Assembly (NCBI RefSeq): GCF_000159235.2
Contig: NZ_ACGK02000005.1
Location: forward strand, 8,892 to 72,891
DNA from: Fannyhessea vaginae DSM 15829
GTDB lineage: Bacteria; Actinomycetota; Coriobacteriia; Coriobacteriales; Atopobiaceae
Direction of reading: 5' to 3'
DNA: 64,000 bases
Translations under genes and position numbers: made by a program
Notes under the pieces: model-generated
The model's input: only the letters and a program-made list of their open reading frames with translations
The model's database searches: none
Told to the model about the DNA's origin: nothing
Shown here: in pieces, positions 19,989-29,125 of the stretch
Numbering within the stretch: position 1 is the stretch's first letter
Layout of the letters: the number at the start of each line of letters is the position of its first letter

Positions 19989-22457
19989 CTAATCTTTAGC
20001 CACGCTTGGATAAGACGTAGCTGCAGGATCATCGTAACCATGTTCAAGGGTAAAACGATACAGTTGTTCTCGATATGCAAGAATTTCTTGGCGCGCAGTT
20101 TTCCACAACGGTTTTGCACAGCTGTGAACCAACGCTCTTTGTGCATTAAGAATTTGTAACGCATGAGCTGCAAGCGCAAATCTATCCATCTGGTTCATAT
20201 GAAGCATGTCAAAAAACGTTGTTGTTGAACCTAGGTCTTGATAGCCGTGTACGTAAAAATTACTACTATGAGGACGACCCCATATGAGGCGATATATGGT
20301 GCCTACATACGCGTGAAACGCAAACAAAACGGGTTTATCAGCTGAAAAAAGCTCGGTGAATTCCTCATCGGTAAGCGCAGTGTCATTTTCTTCATGTCTT
20401 TGAAGTGCGCATAAATTAAGCACATTCACAAACTTAAAATGAACACCTTGACGGCGAAGTATATCTGCAGCTGCTAAAGTTTCGATAGTAGGAACATCAC
20501 CGCAGGTTGCAAGTACCAAATCAAAGTTGCCATGCGCGTCTGTATGCGATGCCCACGTCCATTCAAGCACACCGCGTGCAAGTTCCAAACGCGCTTCGTC
20601 AAGCGTAAGCCAAACAGGAATTTGCTGCTTTCCTGCAAATATCACATTGACGCAATCGGTGGCAGTATAGGCTTGTTGCGCCACCGCCAACAAAAGATTG
20701 GCGTCACATGGGTAATATATATGTATAACATGCTCGTTATTACAAGATTTATTGAGAAGCGTGTCCACAATACCTGGATCTTGATGTGTAAAGCCGTTAT
20801 GTTCCTGACGCCAAACGTGAGAGGTAAGCAAAATATTGAGCGAAGAAATGGGCTTTCGCCAAGAAACCTCACGCCTTAGTGCTTCAAGCCATTTAATATG
20901 TTGGCTGATCATAGAGGCTGTAATCTGCGCAAACGCCTCATAGCTCACCCAAATTCCATGACGACCTGTAAGCACATAGCCTTCCAATAAACCTTCGCAC
21001 TGGTGCTCGGAAAGTTGCTCAATAACACTACCTGTTTGCGAAAGTTCTCCGTCGTTTTCGAGGTCTTTATCTATATCCACGTACCATTGTTTATGAGTTG
21101 CACGATAAATTGACTGAAAACGATTAGAAGCAATCTCATCGGGGCCAAATACGCGAAACATCTGTGGATTGTTTTGCAAAAGCTTGGCGGTATACAAACC
21201 AAGTACATACGTTGGCGAAGCGCAGAGCGCTCCACGCTGCGATGTATCAGGCGCTAGCTTATACAAATCAAGCGATGGCAGCGTAAGCGCACACCGAACA
21301 CGTCCTGCGTCTGCGCAAGGGTTGGAACCTATCCGCAGGTCACCTTGTGGCAAAATACGAGTAACTTGCTTAGATAAGGTACCATCTTTTTCAAAAATCT
21401 CTTGTGGACGATACGAAGCCATCCATGCACAAAAATCATCAAAATGCGTAAGCGTTTCATCTGCCGCGGCAAAGGGCACTTGATGAGAACGCCAAGAATC
21501 TTCAAACTTTTGACCATCAATATATGTTGGACACGTCCATCCCTTTGGGGTTTTAAAAATAAGCACCGGATATGATGGTCTCTCGTGAAACCCCTGCTTT
21601 GCATGCTCTTTTATTGAACAGAGCTCAGCAAAAATTTCTTCAAATAACGCTACAAAGCGTTTATGAATTGACAGTGCGTCTTCTTCATCAAAACCCGCAA
21701 CAAACGTATATGGGCGATACCCCATACCTTTAAAATAATCATCGCGTTCCTGCAGTGAAACACGCGCCAAAATGGACGGATTTGAAATTTTGTAACCATT
21801 GAGGTGCACAATTGGCAATACGAGGCCATCAGTTTGTGGATTTATAAATTTATTGGTTTGCCAACTTGCAGCTAAAGGGCCTGTTTCGCACTCTCCATCG
21901 CCAATAATAGGAATTGCCAACAGCGAAGGATTATCCAAAACGGCACCAAAGGCGTGGGAAAGAACATAGCCGAGCTCTCCCCCTTCGTGAATTGAACCTG
22001 GCGTATGCGGACCATGATTAGAAGGAAAGCCCAAAGGAAATGAATACGCGCGACAAAGCCGCTCCAAACCTTGCTCGTTTTGAGGGATATCGGGATACAC
22101 TTCCGACAGGCTACCATCGATAAAAGCCTCTGCATTTCCTGCAGGTCCACCATGACCTGGTCCCATAAGTACAACCGTGTTTTGACCATGATCACGAATA
22201 AACCGATTGATGTGCGCATATAAGAAATTAAGCCCGGGAATGGTTCCCCAATGCCCCATAAGCCTATGCTTTATGTCGCGTGGGCTTAAGCCGCCCTTCA
22301 TCAAAGGATTGCTGAAAAGATAGATTTGACCTGCGCTTATATAATTTGCACATCGCCAATACGCGTCAAGTGACGCTAAGGTTTGCGCCGACGAACACTC
22401 CTGTTTACGTATGCCGAGCGGCTTATACCAAGGTGTTCCAAGCACGGGCTGAGCCAA
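19989..22457 (-). CDS. xfp: Xylulose-5-phosphate/fructose-6-phosphate phosphoketolase
   Basis: Thiamine-diphosphate enzyme that splits xylulose-5-P or fructose-6-P with phosphate to acetyl phosphate, a route to acetate and ATP in fermentation. The 822-residue length matches the family. Typical blocks are MGPGHGGPAGNAEAFIDGSL near residues 98-117, SIHEGGELGY near 154-163, the ThDP/Mg motif GDGECETGPLAASWQTNKFIN (about 185-205) and YVLTGRHGIW in the second half. The start is a TTG at 22457 preceded by GGAGGGG; no ATG fits better. It lies downstream of a LacI-type regulator gene on the same strand, which may control it or sugar use generally. Confidence 0.95.
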   Translation of the reverse strand: MAQPVLGTPWYKPLGIRKQECSSAQTLASLDAYWRCANYISAGQIYLFSNPLMKGGLSPRDIKHRLMGHWGTIPGLNFLYAHINRFIRDHGQNTVVLMGPGHGGPAGNAEAFIDGSLSEVYPDIPQNEQGLERLCRAYSFPLGFPSNHGPHTPGSIHEGGELGYVLSHAFGAVLDNPSLLAIPIIGDGECETGPLAASWQTNKFINPQTDGLVLPIVHLNGYKISNPSILARVSLQERDDYFKGMGYRPYTFVAGFDEEDALSIHKRFVALFEEIFAELCSIKEHAKQGFHERPSYPVLIFKTPKGWTCPTYIDGQKFEDSWRSHQVPFAAADETLTHFDDFCAWMASYRPQEIFEKDGTLSKQVTRILPQGDLRIGSNPCADAGRVRCALTLPSLDLYKLAPDTSQRGALCASPTYVLGLYTAKLLQNNPQMFRVFGPDEIASNRFQSIYRATHKQWYVDIDKDLENDGELSQTGSVIEQLSEHQCEGLLEGYVLTGRHGIWVSYEAFAQITASMISQHIKWLEALRREVSWRKPISSLNILLTSHVWRQEHNGFTHQDPGIVDTLLNKSCNNEHVIHIYYPCDANLLLAVAQQAYTATDCVNVIFAGKQQIPVWLTLDEARLELARGVLEWTWASHTDAHGNFDLVLATCGDVPTIETLAAADILRRQGVHFKFVNVLNLCALQRHEENDTALTDEEFTELFSADKPVLFAFHAYVGTIYRLIWGRPHSSNFYVHGYQDLGSTTTFFDMLHMNQMDRFALAAHALQILNAQRALVHSCAKPLWKTARQEILAYREQLYRFTLEHGYDDPAATSYPSVAKD

Positions 22458-22734
22458 ATCTTTCCCCTCCTTTTACAAAACATACACTTTTAAGTGCCAT
22501 ACACTTTTAAGCAAAAACTTACGATACTACCCACAAAAATAGACACCTTGCAACAAACGCCGCGTGTAAAGGCGCCGATACTCAGCATCAACGAGCGCTA
22601 CCCATACACAAAACAGCAAATGTTAGACATCAAAACAGCAGCGCTGTGCAGCGTATGCACATATAAGAAATATTATACGTATTAGCAGACCAAGATGAGA
22701 AGTTCTCACATACGCCTCATAACAAGGGTGCCCG
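22458..22734. other. Intergenic region between lacI-type gene and xfp
   Basis: 277 bases that must carry the xfp promoter. No clear operator palindrome, terminator or small gene was recognised. Confidence 0.35.
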
Positions 22735-23799
22735 CTACAAATTTTGAACACTTGCCTTTTCTACCAACACGGGATTAAGCATAATATCAAAAGGAGCACG
22801 TGCGGGGTCCTCATCGCATGCGTCGGCTTCATCGCATGCGTTGCTCTTATCGTGTTTGTCAACACACACCCGTTTAAGCATGGTATCAAACGACGCTTGA
22901 GCTAGTTCAGAAACGTTTTGCTCAACAGAAGTTAAGGCAGGCTCAAACAGCGCGTCAGCTGCAGAGTTATCGTAGCTCACAACCGAATAATCGCGCGGAA
23001 CTCGCAAGTTTGTTTGATATAAGTAACGAAGAAGCCCTAAAGCAATGTTATCACTACTTGCAAAAACAGCCGTTGCGCCAAGATGTGCCAGCGCATGAGA
23101 AGCATTGTACGCATCTTCAATATAATATCTACTTGGTAAAATCAAAGAATCATCAAAAGCAACGCCATATTCTTGCAGCGCGCGCTTATAGCCATTAAGA
23201 CGCCTTTGACCCGTTAGGGAATCTGCGTTAATAAGCGCTGCAATGCGGCGGTGATTATGAGCAAGCAGGTAATGCGTGGCAAGATAGCCGCCTAATTCAT
23301 TATTGAAATACACTTTATCGCACGCAAGACCAGCAATGGTACGGTCAACCATAACGTAAGGAACGCTTAAGTGCAAAAGCGTTTGCTTAAACTCTTCGGT
23401 AGCAGATAGCTCATCAGAAGAAATAATAAAAATGCCATCTACTCCGCGCTGAATCAAAAGCGAAACAAGCTCGCTATCATGCGTGGAACTTTCGTCTGAA
23501 TTGGTGATAAATAAGGCATAGCCGTTTTCGCGGCACTTAAGTTCAAGATGTTTAGCAAACGACGAAAAAAATCGGCTTTCGATATTAGGAACGATCAAAC
23601 CCAAAGTATGCGAACGTTGAGTAACCAAACTCCGTGCAATTTGATTGGGTTTGTAGTGATTTTGCCGCGCAATGTCTAAAATAAGACGACGTTTTTCGTC
23701 GCTTACTCGAACATCACGGCCGTTAAGGAGCAGTGAAACCACCGTAATAGAAACGCCTGCTTGCTCGGCAATATCTTTAAGACGCAATTTCTTTGCCAT
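22735..23799 (-). CDS. LacI/GalR family transcriptional regulator
   Basis: DNA-binding repressor of 354 residues. The N-terminal helix-turn-helix with hinge is complete (LRLKDIAEQAGVSITVVSLLLNG, residues 5-27, then NHYKPNQIARSLVTQ), followed by the periplasmic-binding-protein-like sensor domain starting at about residue 67 (TLGLIVPNIES). Near the C-terminus a Cys/Asp/Glu-rich insert (residues about 317-338) lies between FDTMLKRVCVDK and FDIMLNPVLVEK, which look like an internal duplication. The effector is unknown; a sugar is likely from the family. It is upstream of xfp on the same strand with a 277-base gap. Confidence 0.9.
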   Translation of the reverse strand: MAKKLRLKDIAEQAGVSITVVSLLLNGRDVRVSDEKRRLILDIARQNHYKPNQIARSLVTQRSHTLGLIVPNIESRFFSSFAKHLELKCRENGYALFITNSDESSTHDSELVSLLIQRGVDGIFIISSDELSATEEFKQTLLHLSVPYVMVDRTIAGLACDKVYFNNELGGYLATHYLLAHNHRRIAALINADSLTGQRRLNGYKRALQEYGVAFDDSLILPSRYYIEDAYNASHALAHLGATAVFASSDNIALGLLRYLYQTNLRVPRDYSVVSYDNSAADALFEPALTSVEQNVSELAQASFDTMLKRVCVDKHDKSNACDEADACDEDPARAPFDIMLNPVLVEKASVQNL

Positions 23800-24084
23800 A
23801 GAGTTCCCACATTCTTGGTATGTCTACCTATTGGCTTTCATGCAGCCAATTAACTCGTTTGTATAGTATAGCTGTTATAGGATAGCTTGTATATCGTTTG
23901 GGAAAACACCTGCACGCTATACAATACGGATTGAGTGGTCAGCATGGATAAAGATTTGGTTTGCTGTTGATTCCAAAACTTAGCCGAACATTACAGGGCG
24001 GCGCGGACAAAAAGCAGGATAGTTTGGCACTCGGCACATATCTCGTATGTAGCACAAGAAATAGAAATTTCATCTGTTTATCGC

Positions 24085-24118
24085 TTGACAACGTATACCG
24101 TTCGTATCATAATCGTAT
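24085..24118 (+). promoter_or_regulatory. Promoter and operator of the relB-yafQ toxin-antitoxin operon
   Basis: TTGACA (24085-24090), a 17-base spacer and CATAAT (24108-24113) form a near-consensus promoter. CGTAT occurs three times exactly 11 bases apart (24092, 24103, 24114), on the same face of the helix, overlapping the -10. This fits an antitoxin-binding operator. Confidence 0.7.
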
Positions 24119-24135
24119 TAAAAGGAGCTGATACT

Positions 24136-24417
24136 ATGGCAACAAGTCCTACTCAAATTCGTATTGATAGTACTGTCAAAAAAGACGCAAATGAACTGTT
24201 TAGCGAACTCGGCATCGATATGTCAAGTGCCGTAAACATTTTCTTGCGCCAGTGCATTTTGCGCGGCGGCCTTCCATTTAAAGTAGAAGTCCCAAAGTAT
24301 AATGCCGAAACACTGGCTGCTATGCAAGAAGCACGCGATATCATATCAGGTAAAATTCAAGCAACATCCTATAACACCACAGATGAGCTTTTGAAAGCTC
24401 TCAACGCAGAGGATTAG
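24136..24417 (+). CDS. relB: RelB/DinJ family antitoxin
   Basis: Antitoxin and likely autorepressor that neutralises the YafQ-type toxin encoded next. The ATG at 24136 follows AAAGGAG. The 93-residue protein begins with a ribbon-helix-helix (TQIRIDSTVKKDANELFSELGIDMSSAVNIFLRQ, residues 6-39) as in RelB/DinJ, followed by the usual GLPFKVEVP stretch and a C-terminal toxin-binding tail. It ends five bases before the toxin start. The promoter upstream carries three CGTAT repeats suitable for binding by its DNA-binding domain. Confidence 0.9.
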   Translation: MATSPTQIRIDSTVKKDANELFSELGIDMSSAVNIFLRQCILRGGLPFKVEVPKYNAETLAAMQEARDIISGKIQATSYNTTDELLKALNAED

Positions 24418-24422
24418 GTTAT

Positions 24423-24701
24423 ATGCTTAAACTTCAAGCAACTTCTAAGTTTCGCAAGGACTACAAGCGGATTAAAAAGCGAGGCCTTGATATATCTTCA
24501 CTTCAAGAGGTGCTTGACAAACTCTGTGCTGGGGAAACACTAGACCTAAAGCACAAAGACCACGCTCTTACTGGATCTTACCAAGGGTTTAGAGAATGCC
24601 ACATCCAACCAGACTGGCTTTTGATTTATGCCATTCACGAAGACGAGCTTATACTCGTTGCGTCTCGCACAGGCAGTCATGCTGATTTATTTAATATGTA
24701 G
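24423..24701 (+). CDS. yafQ: YafQ-type mRNA interferase toxin
   Basis: Ribosome-dependent endoribonuclease toxin of the RelE/YafQ superfamily, 92 residues. The family's acid-base histidines and aspartate have counterparts in LKHKDHALTG, ECHIQPDWLLIY and SHADLF. It directly follows the antitoxin gene in the same operon. A decayed paralogue of this gene lies at 47400-47572. A copy of a dispersed repeat begins right after the stop codon. Confidence 0.9.
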   Translation: MLKLQATSKFRKDYKRIKKRGLDISSLQEVLDKLCAGETLDLKHKDHALTGSYQGFRECHIQPDWLLIYAIHEDELILVASRTGSHADLFNM

Positions 24702-24718
24702 CAAGGATGGAAGCCTAA

Positions 24719-24801
24719 CATGCACCAACCTAATCAGCTTTTGACATCAAGCAGGCGTTCTCAGCGCGGGTCGAGAGCGCGGGTAGTACATCTACTTCTA
24801 T
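24719..24801 (+). repeat. Dispersed intergenic repeat, copy A
   Basis: Begins with a CACC-AACCTAATCAG core followed by TTTGACATC and ends near ATCTAC. Related copies are at 45884-46030 (B) and 49990-50138 (C). This copy lacks the 3' hairpin. It lies between the yafQ toxin gene and the end of the GNAT gene. Confidence 0.65.
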
Positions 24802-25304
24802 AGAGTAATCCAATACCTTCTTGTTGTAACATTTCCCCTTGATAAGCTATTTTTCACTTTGTTTTCCAAAATTCCACCATTATTTTCTATAACCTTTATT
24901 GACCCGATATTGTCATCATCGCATGTAATCAAAACCTTATGCAGATTCAAAGTCTCTTTGCAATATGTAAGTGCCATAGAAAGCATTTTTGTTCCATAGC
25001 CCTTCATACATTCAGATTGCCTAATTTCGTACCCTATGTGACCGCCATAGTTAATTAAAAAAGAATTTAATTCGTGCCTAATACCAATTTCACCAATAAA
25101 TTTTTCATTATCTATCAGCCAAAATGTAGTAGCTCTCACATAATTTGCAGGTAAATTTATACCATGCTCAAAATTATAAGAACGCTCTATAATTGTTTCA
25201 TAGTCTCTAAAACGTCTTTCAGCATGCGGTCTAAAGCGTTCATCTTCTTCATTTGCTTCTATATAACTTTGGATATATTTCTTATCTGGTCTAATTAATC
25301 TCAT
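24798..25304 (-). CDS. GNAT family N-acetyltransferase (RimJ/RimL-like)
   Basis: Acetyl-CoA-dependent acetyltransferase of 168 residues. The acetyl-CoA-binding signature is visible as RQSECMKGYGTKML (about residues 95-108), followed by HKVLITCDDDNIGSIKVIENNGG, typical of RimJ/RimL-like GNATs. AAGGAG precedes the ATG. The gene is much more AT-rich than the flanking core genes, which suggests transfer, possibly from a Firmicute. The substrate is unknown; family members acetylate protein N-termini, antibiotics or small amines. Confidence 0.85.
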   Translation of the reverse strand: MRLIRPDKKYIQSYIEANEEDERFRPHAERRFRDYETIIERSYNFEHGINLPANYVRATTFWLIDNEKFIGEIGIRHELNSFLINYGGHIGYEIRQSECMKGYGTKMLSMALTYCKETLNLHKVLITCDDDNIGSIKVIENNGGILENKVKNSLSRGNVTTRRYWITL

Positions 25305-25417
25305 ACGTGCTCCTTATTCCTAATATGCAAGTCTTTAAAATTAGAACCATACTAGTCTTTTGAGCTTTCATAATGTCATCGCGAAACTTAATCTACATAA
25401 GAGCAAAATCAGGCACC

Positions 25418-26626
25418 TTACGCGTCTTTCTCCAGTAGAAAATCTGGTAAATATTTGTGTATAATGCCTTCTTGCGAAAAATCTATTGTGTCCATCGACA
25501 AAACGAATTTAGGATAATTATCCTTAACCAATCGATAAACACCAAATTCTCTACTACGAGTCTCTTCATTACCCATTAAATAAGAGACTTGATAATACTC
25601 AGTTTTATCTTGCCTCGTAGCAATGAAGTCGATTTCTTGATTGTTAATACGACCAACTTGAACTTGAAAGCCACGAGACAAAAGCTCAATATAGACGATA
25701 TTTTCCAGAATACGTTCAATTGATGCAACATTTGAAAAACCTACTGCTTGCCTAAAGCCATGATCCGTTACATAGTATTTTTCCTCAACCGTCAATAACT
25801 TTTTTCCGACACTGTCATAGCGTGGAGCTTTTTTTAGAAGATATGCGGCTTGGCAAAAATTCAAGTAATTCAAAATGGTGTCCACTGACACTTTACGACC
25901 TTCGCTCATAAAATATTTACGTAAGCTATTGGCCGAAAAACTTTGTCCAATATTATCTAAACAAAAAAGTAAAATGCGATTAAACACGTCGACATCTCGG
26001 ATTGAATTGTATTCAAGTATATCCTTGACAACAACAGTATTGTAGATATCGGTTAAATACTTAAAACTCGGCTCTTCTTCTCCATTAAAATAATGAAGAG
26101 GGGGCATGCCGCCAATCTTGATATATAGCTGAAATAATTCCTGTATGCTTAAATTCAAAGTTTGATACAAATTTACAAATTCGCTAAAAGTAAAAGGCAA
26201 CACCTCAAAACTCACGTAACGCCCTGCAAGCAAGGTAGCAAGCTCGCCGGACAATAATTTTGAGTTAGAGCCGGTCAAATAGATATCGCAATCATAATCA
26301 ACTCTAAGTGCATTTATGACACGCTCCCAGTGAGTGACTAACTGAATTTCATCGAAGAAAAAATATATTTTACCTTCGATTTGTTGACTACGTGTTGCAA
26401 TTAACTTTTGCAGGTCAAGATCGTTTTTGACCGATAAGTATTGAGCTGATTCTAAATTAATATAAATAATATGACTTGTGGGAACGTCTGTAAGTAACTC
26501 AGATTGAATCATGTTTAACAAAGTGGATTTTCCCACGCGCCTCATACCTGTAATCACCTTCACAATAGGCTTGTCAATAAAAGGTTTGATCTTATTAAGA
26601 TATTTGTTACGTACTATGTATGACAT
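25418..26626 (-). CDS. AAA-family ATPase with DUF4143 domain (paralogue 1)
   Basis: ATP-binding protein of 402 residues. Walker A is GMRRVGKST (27-35) and Walker B FFFDEIQ (about 88-94), followed by a sensor-like LTGSNSKLLSGE segment. The C-terminal DUF4143 part contains QEIDFIATRQ and YYQVSY (about 335-355), the pattern of a PD-(D/E)XK-type fold. The function of this common family is not established. Two diverged paralogues are in this window (35899-37110 and 46035-47276). AT-rich; no partner gene in the same operon. Confidence 0.85.
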   Translation of the reverse strand: MSYIVRNKYLNKIKPFIDKPIVKVITGMRRVGKSTLLNMIQSELLTDVPTSHIIYINLESAQYLSVKNDLDLQKLIATRSQQIEGKIYFFFDEIQLVTHWERVINALRVDYDCDIYLTGSNSKLLSGELATLLAGRYVSFEVLPFTFSEFVNLYQTLNLSIQELFQLYIKIGGMPPLHYFNGEEEPSFKYLTDIYNTVVVKDILEYNSIRDVDVFNRILLFCLDNIGQSFSANSLRKYFMSEGRKVSVDTILNYLNFCQAAYLLKKAPRYDSVGKKLLTVEEKYYVTDHGFRQAVGFSNVASIERILENIVYIELLSRGFQVQVGRINNQEIDFIATRQDKTEYYQVSYLMGNEETRSREFGVYRLVKDNYPKFVLSMDTIDFSQEGIIHKYLPDFLLEKDA

Positions 26627-26729
26627 AACATCGTACCTTTCGATTACAGTTTTTTGCTTACGCTATCGATTATAGTCGATAAACCTATTGATTCTTACAT
26701 TTATTTCTATTATAAACGAAACAAGTCAT

Positions 26730-27716
26730 TTATTTCTTTCCGAGCCTCCACGCTTTGAGCACCGCTTTTATTACTCTGTAAGTCAATGCGGCTAACGGCC
26801 AAACGATCCAGCCTTTTCTCCAATCGGACGTGATGAAACTATAGGCTAAATAAATGAAGATAATTATAATCCAGTAAGCTTCGAGCAATACCCTAATCTT
26901 TTCAGGATAGACAGTCTTTTTCTTTGGTTGCAGCAAACGGTAATAGGACGAGCGGACAATATTCGCCTGTACGAATAAATAAACAGCTGCTGCCACCAGA
27001 ACAATAGCAATAACTACAAAAAAGCCGGATGAAAGTTGATAAAATTCCGGCGCTATATCCGAAATTATAAGAAAAATAAAGGCAACCATACATAAAACGA
27101 CACCGCTGACCGTCCGCAGCACATACGACGGCATGAACCTCTCCAAGCGTTCTTTGAGCACACTGTCAACGCCGTAAGCTGTTTCAAAGTCCTCTTTTTC
27201 CAAATATTGATAACGCTTTCCGTGGAAACTCTGAATAATAAAAATAACTACAGCTACGGTAACAATCGCAACGCTAAAGGCTAAGCCCAAAGTTTTACCG
27301 ACTTGCGCATGTACGGTGGGAGAAAGCAAAAGCTCGCTGCCGATCATGGGGATTGCCGCCAGAATACAAAGAAGAACACCTAGAGCAACATAGGCGGCAA
27401 ATGATATTCTGTGAGTAATATAAGCGGTGGCTTCTTCCAGCTTAATTACCCGCATGCGAACACCGGCTTCTTCCTGGCAGGCATTTTCATCTGCGTCGAC
27501 GTTGTTCCCCATAACATCAATTTCATCTTTTACCAGAAGATCAGTACTAACACCGAACAAACGGCTCAATGCAATTATCCGCTCCATATCCGGGATACTT
27601 TGTGCGCCTTCCCATTTGGAAACAGATTGGCGACTGACGCCCAATTTGTCCGCCAATTCCTCCTGCGACCAACCGTTTTGTTTACGCAGTTCCAATATTT
27701 TATCTGCTAAAATCAT
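26730..27716 (-). CDS. XRE family regulator with C-terminal membrane domain
   Basis: Helix-turn-helix protein of 328 residues. The N-terminal HTH_3 domain is clear (ILELRKQNGWSQEELADKLGVSRQSVSKWEG, about residues 7-37, then SIPDMERIIALSRLFGVSTD). From about residue 105 there are four to five hydrophobic segments, so the protein is a membrane-tethered regulator. GGAG precedes the ATG. The architecture is common in Firmicutes next to ABC transporters, but none is adjacent here. Target genes are unknown. Confidence 0.85.
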   Translation of the reverse strand: MILADKILELRKQNGWSQEELADKLGVSRQSVSKWEGAQSIPDMERIIALSRLFGVSTDLLVKDEIDVMGNNVDADENACQEEAGVRMRVIKLEEATAYITHRISFAAYVALGVLLCILAAIPMIGSELLLSPTVHAQVGKTLGLAFSVAIVTVAVVIFIIQSFHGKRYQYLEKEDFETAYGVDSVLKERLERFMPSYVLRTVSGVVLCMVAFIFLIISDIAPEFYQLSSGFFVVIAIVLVAAAVYLFVQANIVRSSYYRLLQPKKKTVYPEKIRVLLEAYWIIIIFIYLAYSFITSDWRKGWIVWPLAALTYRVIKAVLKAWRLGKK

Positions 27717-28213
27717 AAAAATATCTCCATTTCAAACTCGAATTCATCATGATGATTATGGCGAAATTATAGATGAAACAGCAGTTGCATACTAGCAAGT
27801 GCGGTTGGCAATTGCCGTTGAAAGCGCAATTTCTGCCGACAAATGAGCGCAACCGACCGCCAATTCAAATTTTCAGAACAGCTTCCAGACATAATTGCAA
27901 AGCGGGCGCAATCGAATCTTCACCCCAACTGCGTCCGTCATAACGTGAAATACGTGTTACCAAGGCACAAAGGACAACAAAATATTTAGTGTACGTGAAG
28001 CAATTTTTTGCTGTGTGCCTTTTCTGCGAAAAAGTGCCAGTTAACCATTTTGGGCGTAAATTCCAACTCCAACTTGAATTTAACGCCCAAACGAGGATAC
28101 ATACCGTGGCGTGTGTGAAACCACCTCGTAGCACGGTCGTTTTGATACTACGTTCGCTATTCTCTTGTGATGCTCACGTCGTGTTATTGTTCCCGTTTGC
28201 TGTGCGTAGGTTG
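27717..28213. other. Gap of about 500 bases without a supported gene
   Basis: Contains a small minus-strand open frame (27865-28134) with no recognisable domain, and the palindrome GGCAATTGCC near 27808-27817. Composition is mixed. I see no gene, terminator or RNA that can be defended. Confidence 0.3.
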
Positions 28214-28633
28214 TTAGAGATCTCTTCTCCAGTTATTCGCCACCAAATTCGCCAAATTAGCTTTATTGTCTTTGTTGACTCTTCCCCAGAAGTTAACTTC
28301 ATATCCCATGTTTTTACCAAGATGCAAGAAACGAATAACTTTATGCGCCCACCATGGTTTAAGGCTCAATTCTTCAATTTCATGCCACGGCATTAGAACA
28401 AAATCGCTCTTTAGCGGTGTGCCCAGTTCTTTTTCGTAAATGCCTTTGGGGCTAAAATACACAATGAATTGGCGGCTGCTATCTGTTGCGTAGTACAGCG
28501 AATTGATGAAAAGTTTGATGATGTCGCTTTGCCAGTTGTTGTGCTTCACGACCACCAAATAATGTTCCGTGTCGCCAAAAGCCTCTTGTACCTGCGATCT
28601 AAGTTCGTCCATGTCATACATAAAAAGGCTCAT
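28214..28633 (-). CDS. Hypothetical protein, possibly PH-like domain, paired with XRE regulator
   Basis: Protein of 139 residues with no signal peptide or membrane segment. The second half (DFVLMPWHEIEELSLKPW to NKANLANLVANNW) resembles the strand-strand-helix ending of bacterial PH-like (YokE-type) domains; this is a weak resemblance. Its start overlaps the stop of the upstream XRE gene by four bases (28630-28633), so the two are co-translated. A regulator plus small partner could be a defence or toxin-antitoxin-like module, but there is no direct evidence for that. Confidence 0.6.
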   Translation of the reverse strand: MSLFMYDMDELRSQVQEAFGDTEHYLVVVKHNNWQSDIIKLFINSLYYATDSSRQFIVYFSPKGIYEKELGTPLKSDFVLMPWHEIEELSLKPWWAHKVIRFLHLGKNMGYEVNFWGRVNKDNKANLANLVANNWRRDL

Positions 28634-28848
28634 GATTCACTCCAATCACTGAGTATGAATACTTCTTTGATGTCTTTTCCTAACACGAGAGAAATTTTGT
28701 ACGCTGTTTCTAAGGTGGGGCTGATAATGTTGTTCTCGTACGCCATAATTGACCTGCGCTTTAGACCGACAGCTTTTGCCAGGCGGTGTTGCGACAGCCC
28801 TTTTTCTTTGCGGAATACCGCTATCCTATTTGTGATGACAACTTCCAT
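28630..28848 (-). CDS. Small XRE family transcriptional regulator
   Basis: Protein of 72 residues, almost entirely a helix-turn-helix domain: NRIAVFRKEKGLSQHRLAKAVGLKRRSIMAYENN (7-40), followed by SPTLETAYKISLVLGKDIKEVF. It resembles the Cro/YozG-type single-domain regulators. First gene of a two-gene operon with the 139-residue protein. The operator repeats just upstream (28868-28901) suggest autoregulation. Confidence 0.85.
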   Translation of the reverse strand: MEVVITNRIAVFRKEKGLSQHRLAKAVGLKRRSIMAYENNIISPTLETAYKISLVLGKDIKEVFILSDWSES

Positions 28849-28867
28849 ATGAACGCCTTTTGGTTAC

Positions 28868-28901
28868 ATTTATAGTACTATGGTGCTATTTATAGTACCA
28901 T
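28868..28901 (-). promoter_or_regulatory. Duplicated operator/promoter of the small XRE operon
   Basis: Two 14-base copies of ATTTATAGTACYAT start at 28868 and 28888, exactly 20 bases apart (about two helical turns). The first contains the palindrome ATAGTACTAT. On the minus strand they contain TATAAAT, a possible -10. The likely ligand is the adjacent XRE protein. Confidence 0.55.
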
Positions 28902-28933
28902 CTTTAAGGCAACTGTCAACCGTTTTTTGCTTG

Positions 28934-29125
28934 CTACGGATAATTTGGCAACATTTTATTCCAGTATTTGTCCGGTTTGCATTCTTGTATTTGGACATTC
29001 ACTATTCTATAGTTTGCATATTCGATACAAACCCCAGCAAGCAACTTATTAGACTCAGGAACCTTATTTTCCGGAATAACCAGCAAGCCCCCACCGTGAG
29101 AAAGCAAATAATGTAGGGAACTTTT
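28934..29125 (-). pseudogene. C-terminal fragment of an unknown protein
   Basis: An open frame with coding-like composition ends at the TAG at 28934-28936 and reads ...SHGGGLLVIPENKV...LLAGVCIEYANYRIVNVQIQ...YWNKMLPNYP. Upstream it runs into a stop near 29126 without a convincing start codon, so it looks like the 3' end of a truncated gene. No family recognised. Confidence 0.45.

Noticed and set aside
27865..28134. Minus-strand frame of 89 codons in the 500-base gap
   Set aside because: Trp/Cys/Ser-rich composition, no ribosome site, no recognised domain; probably chance.
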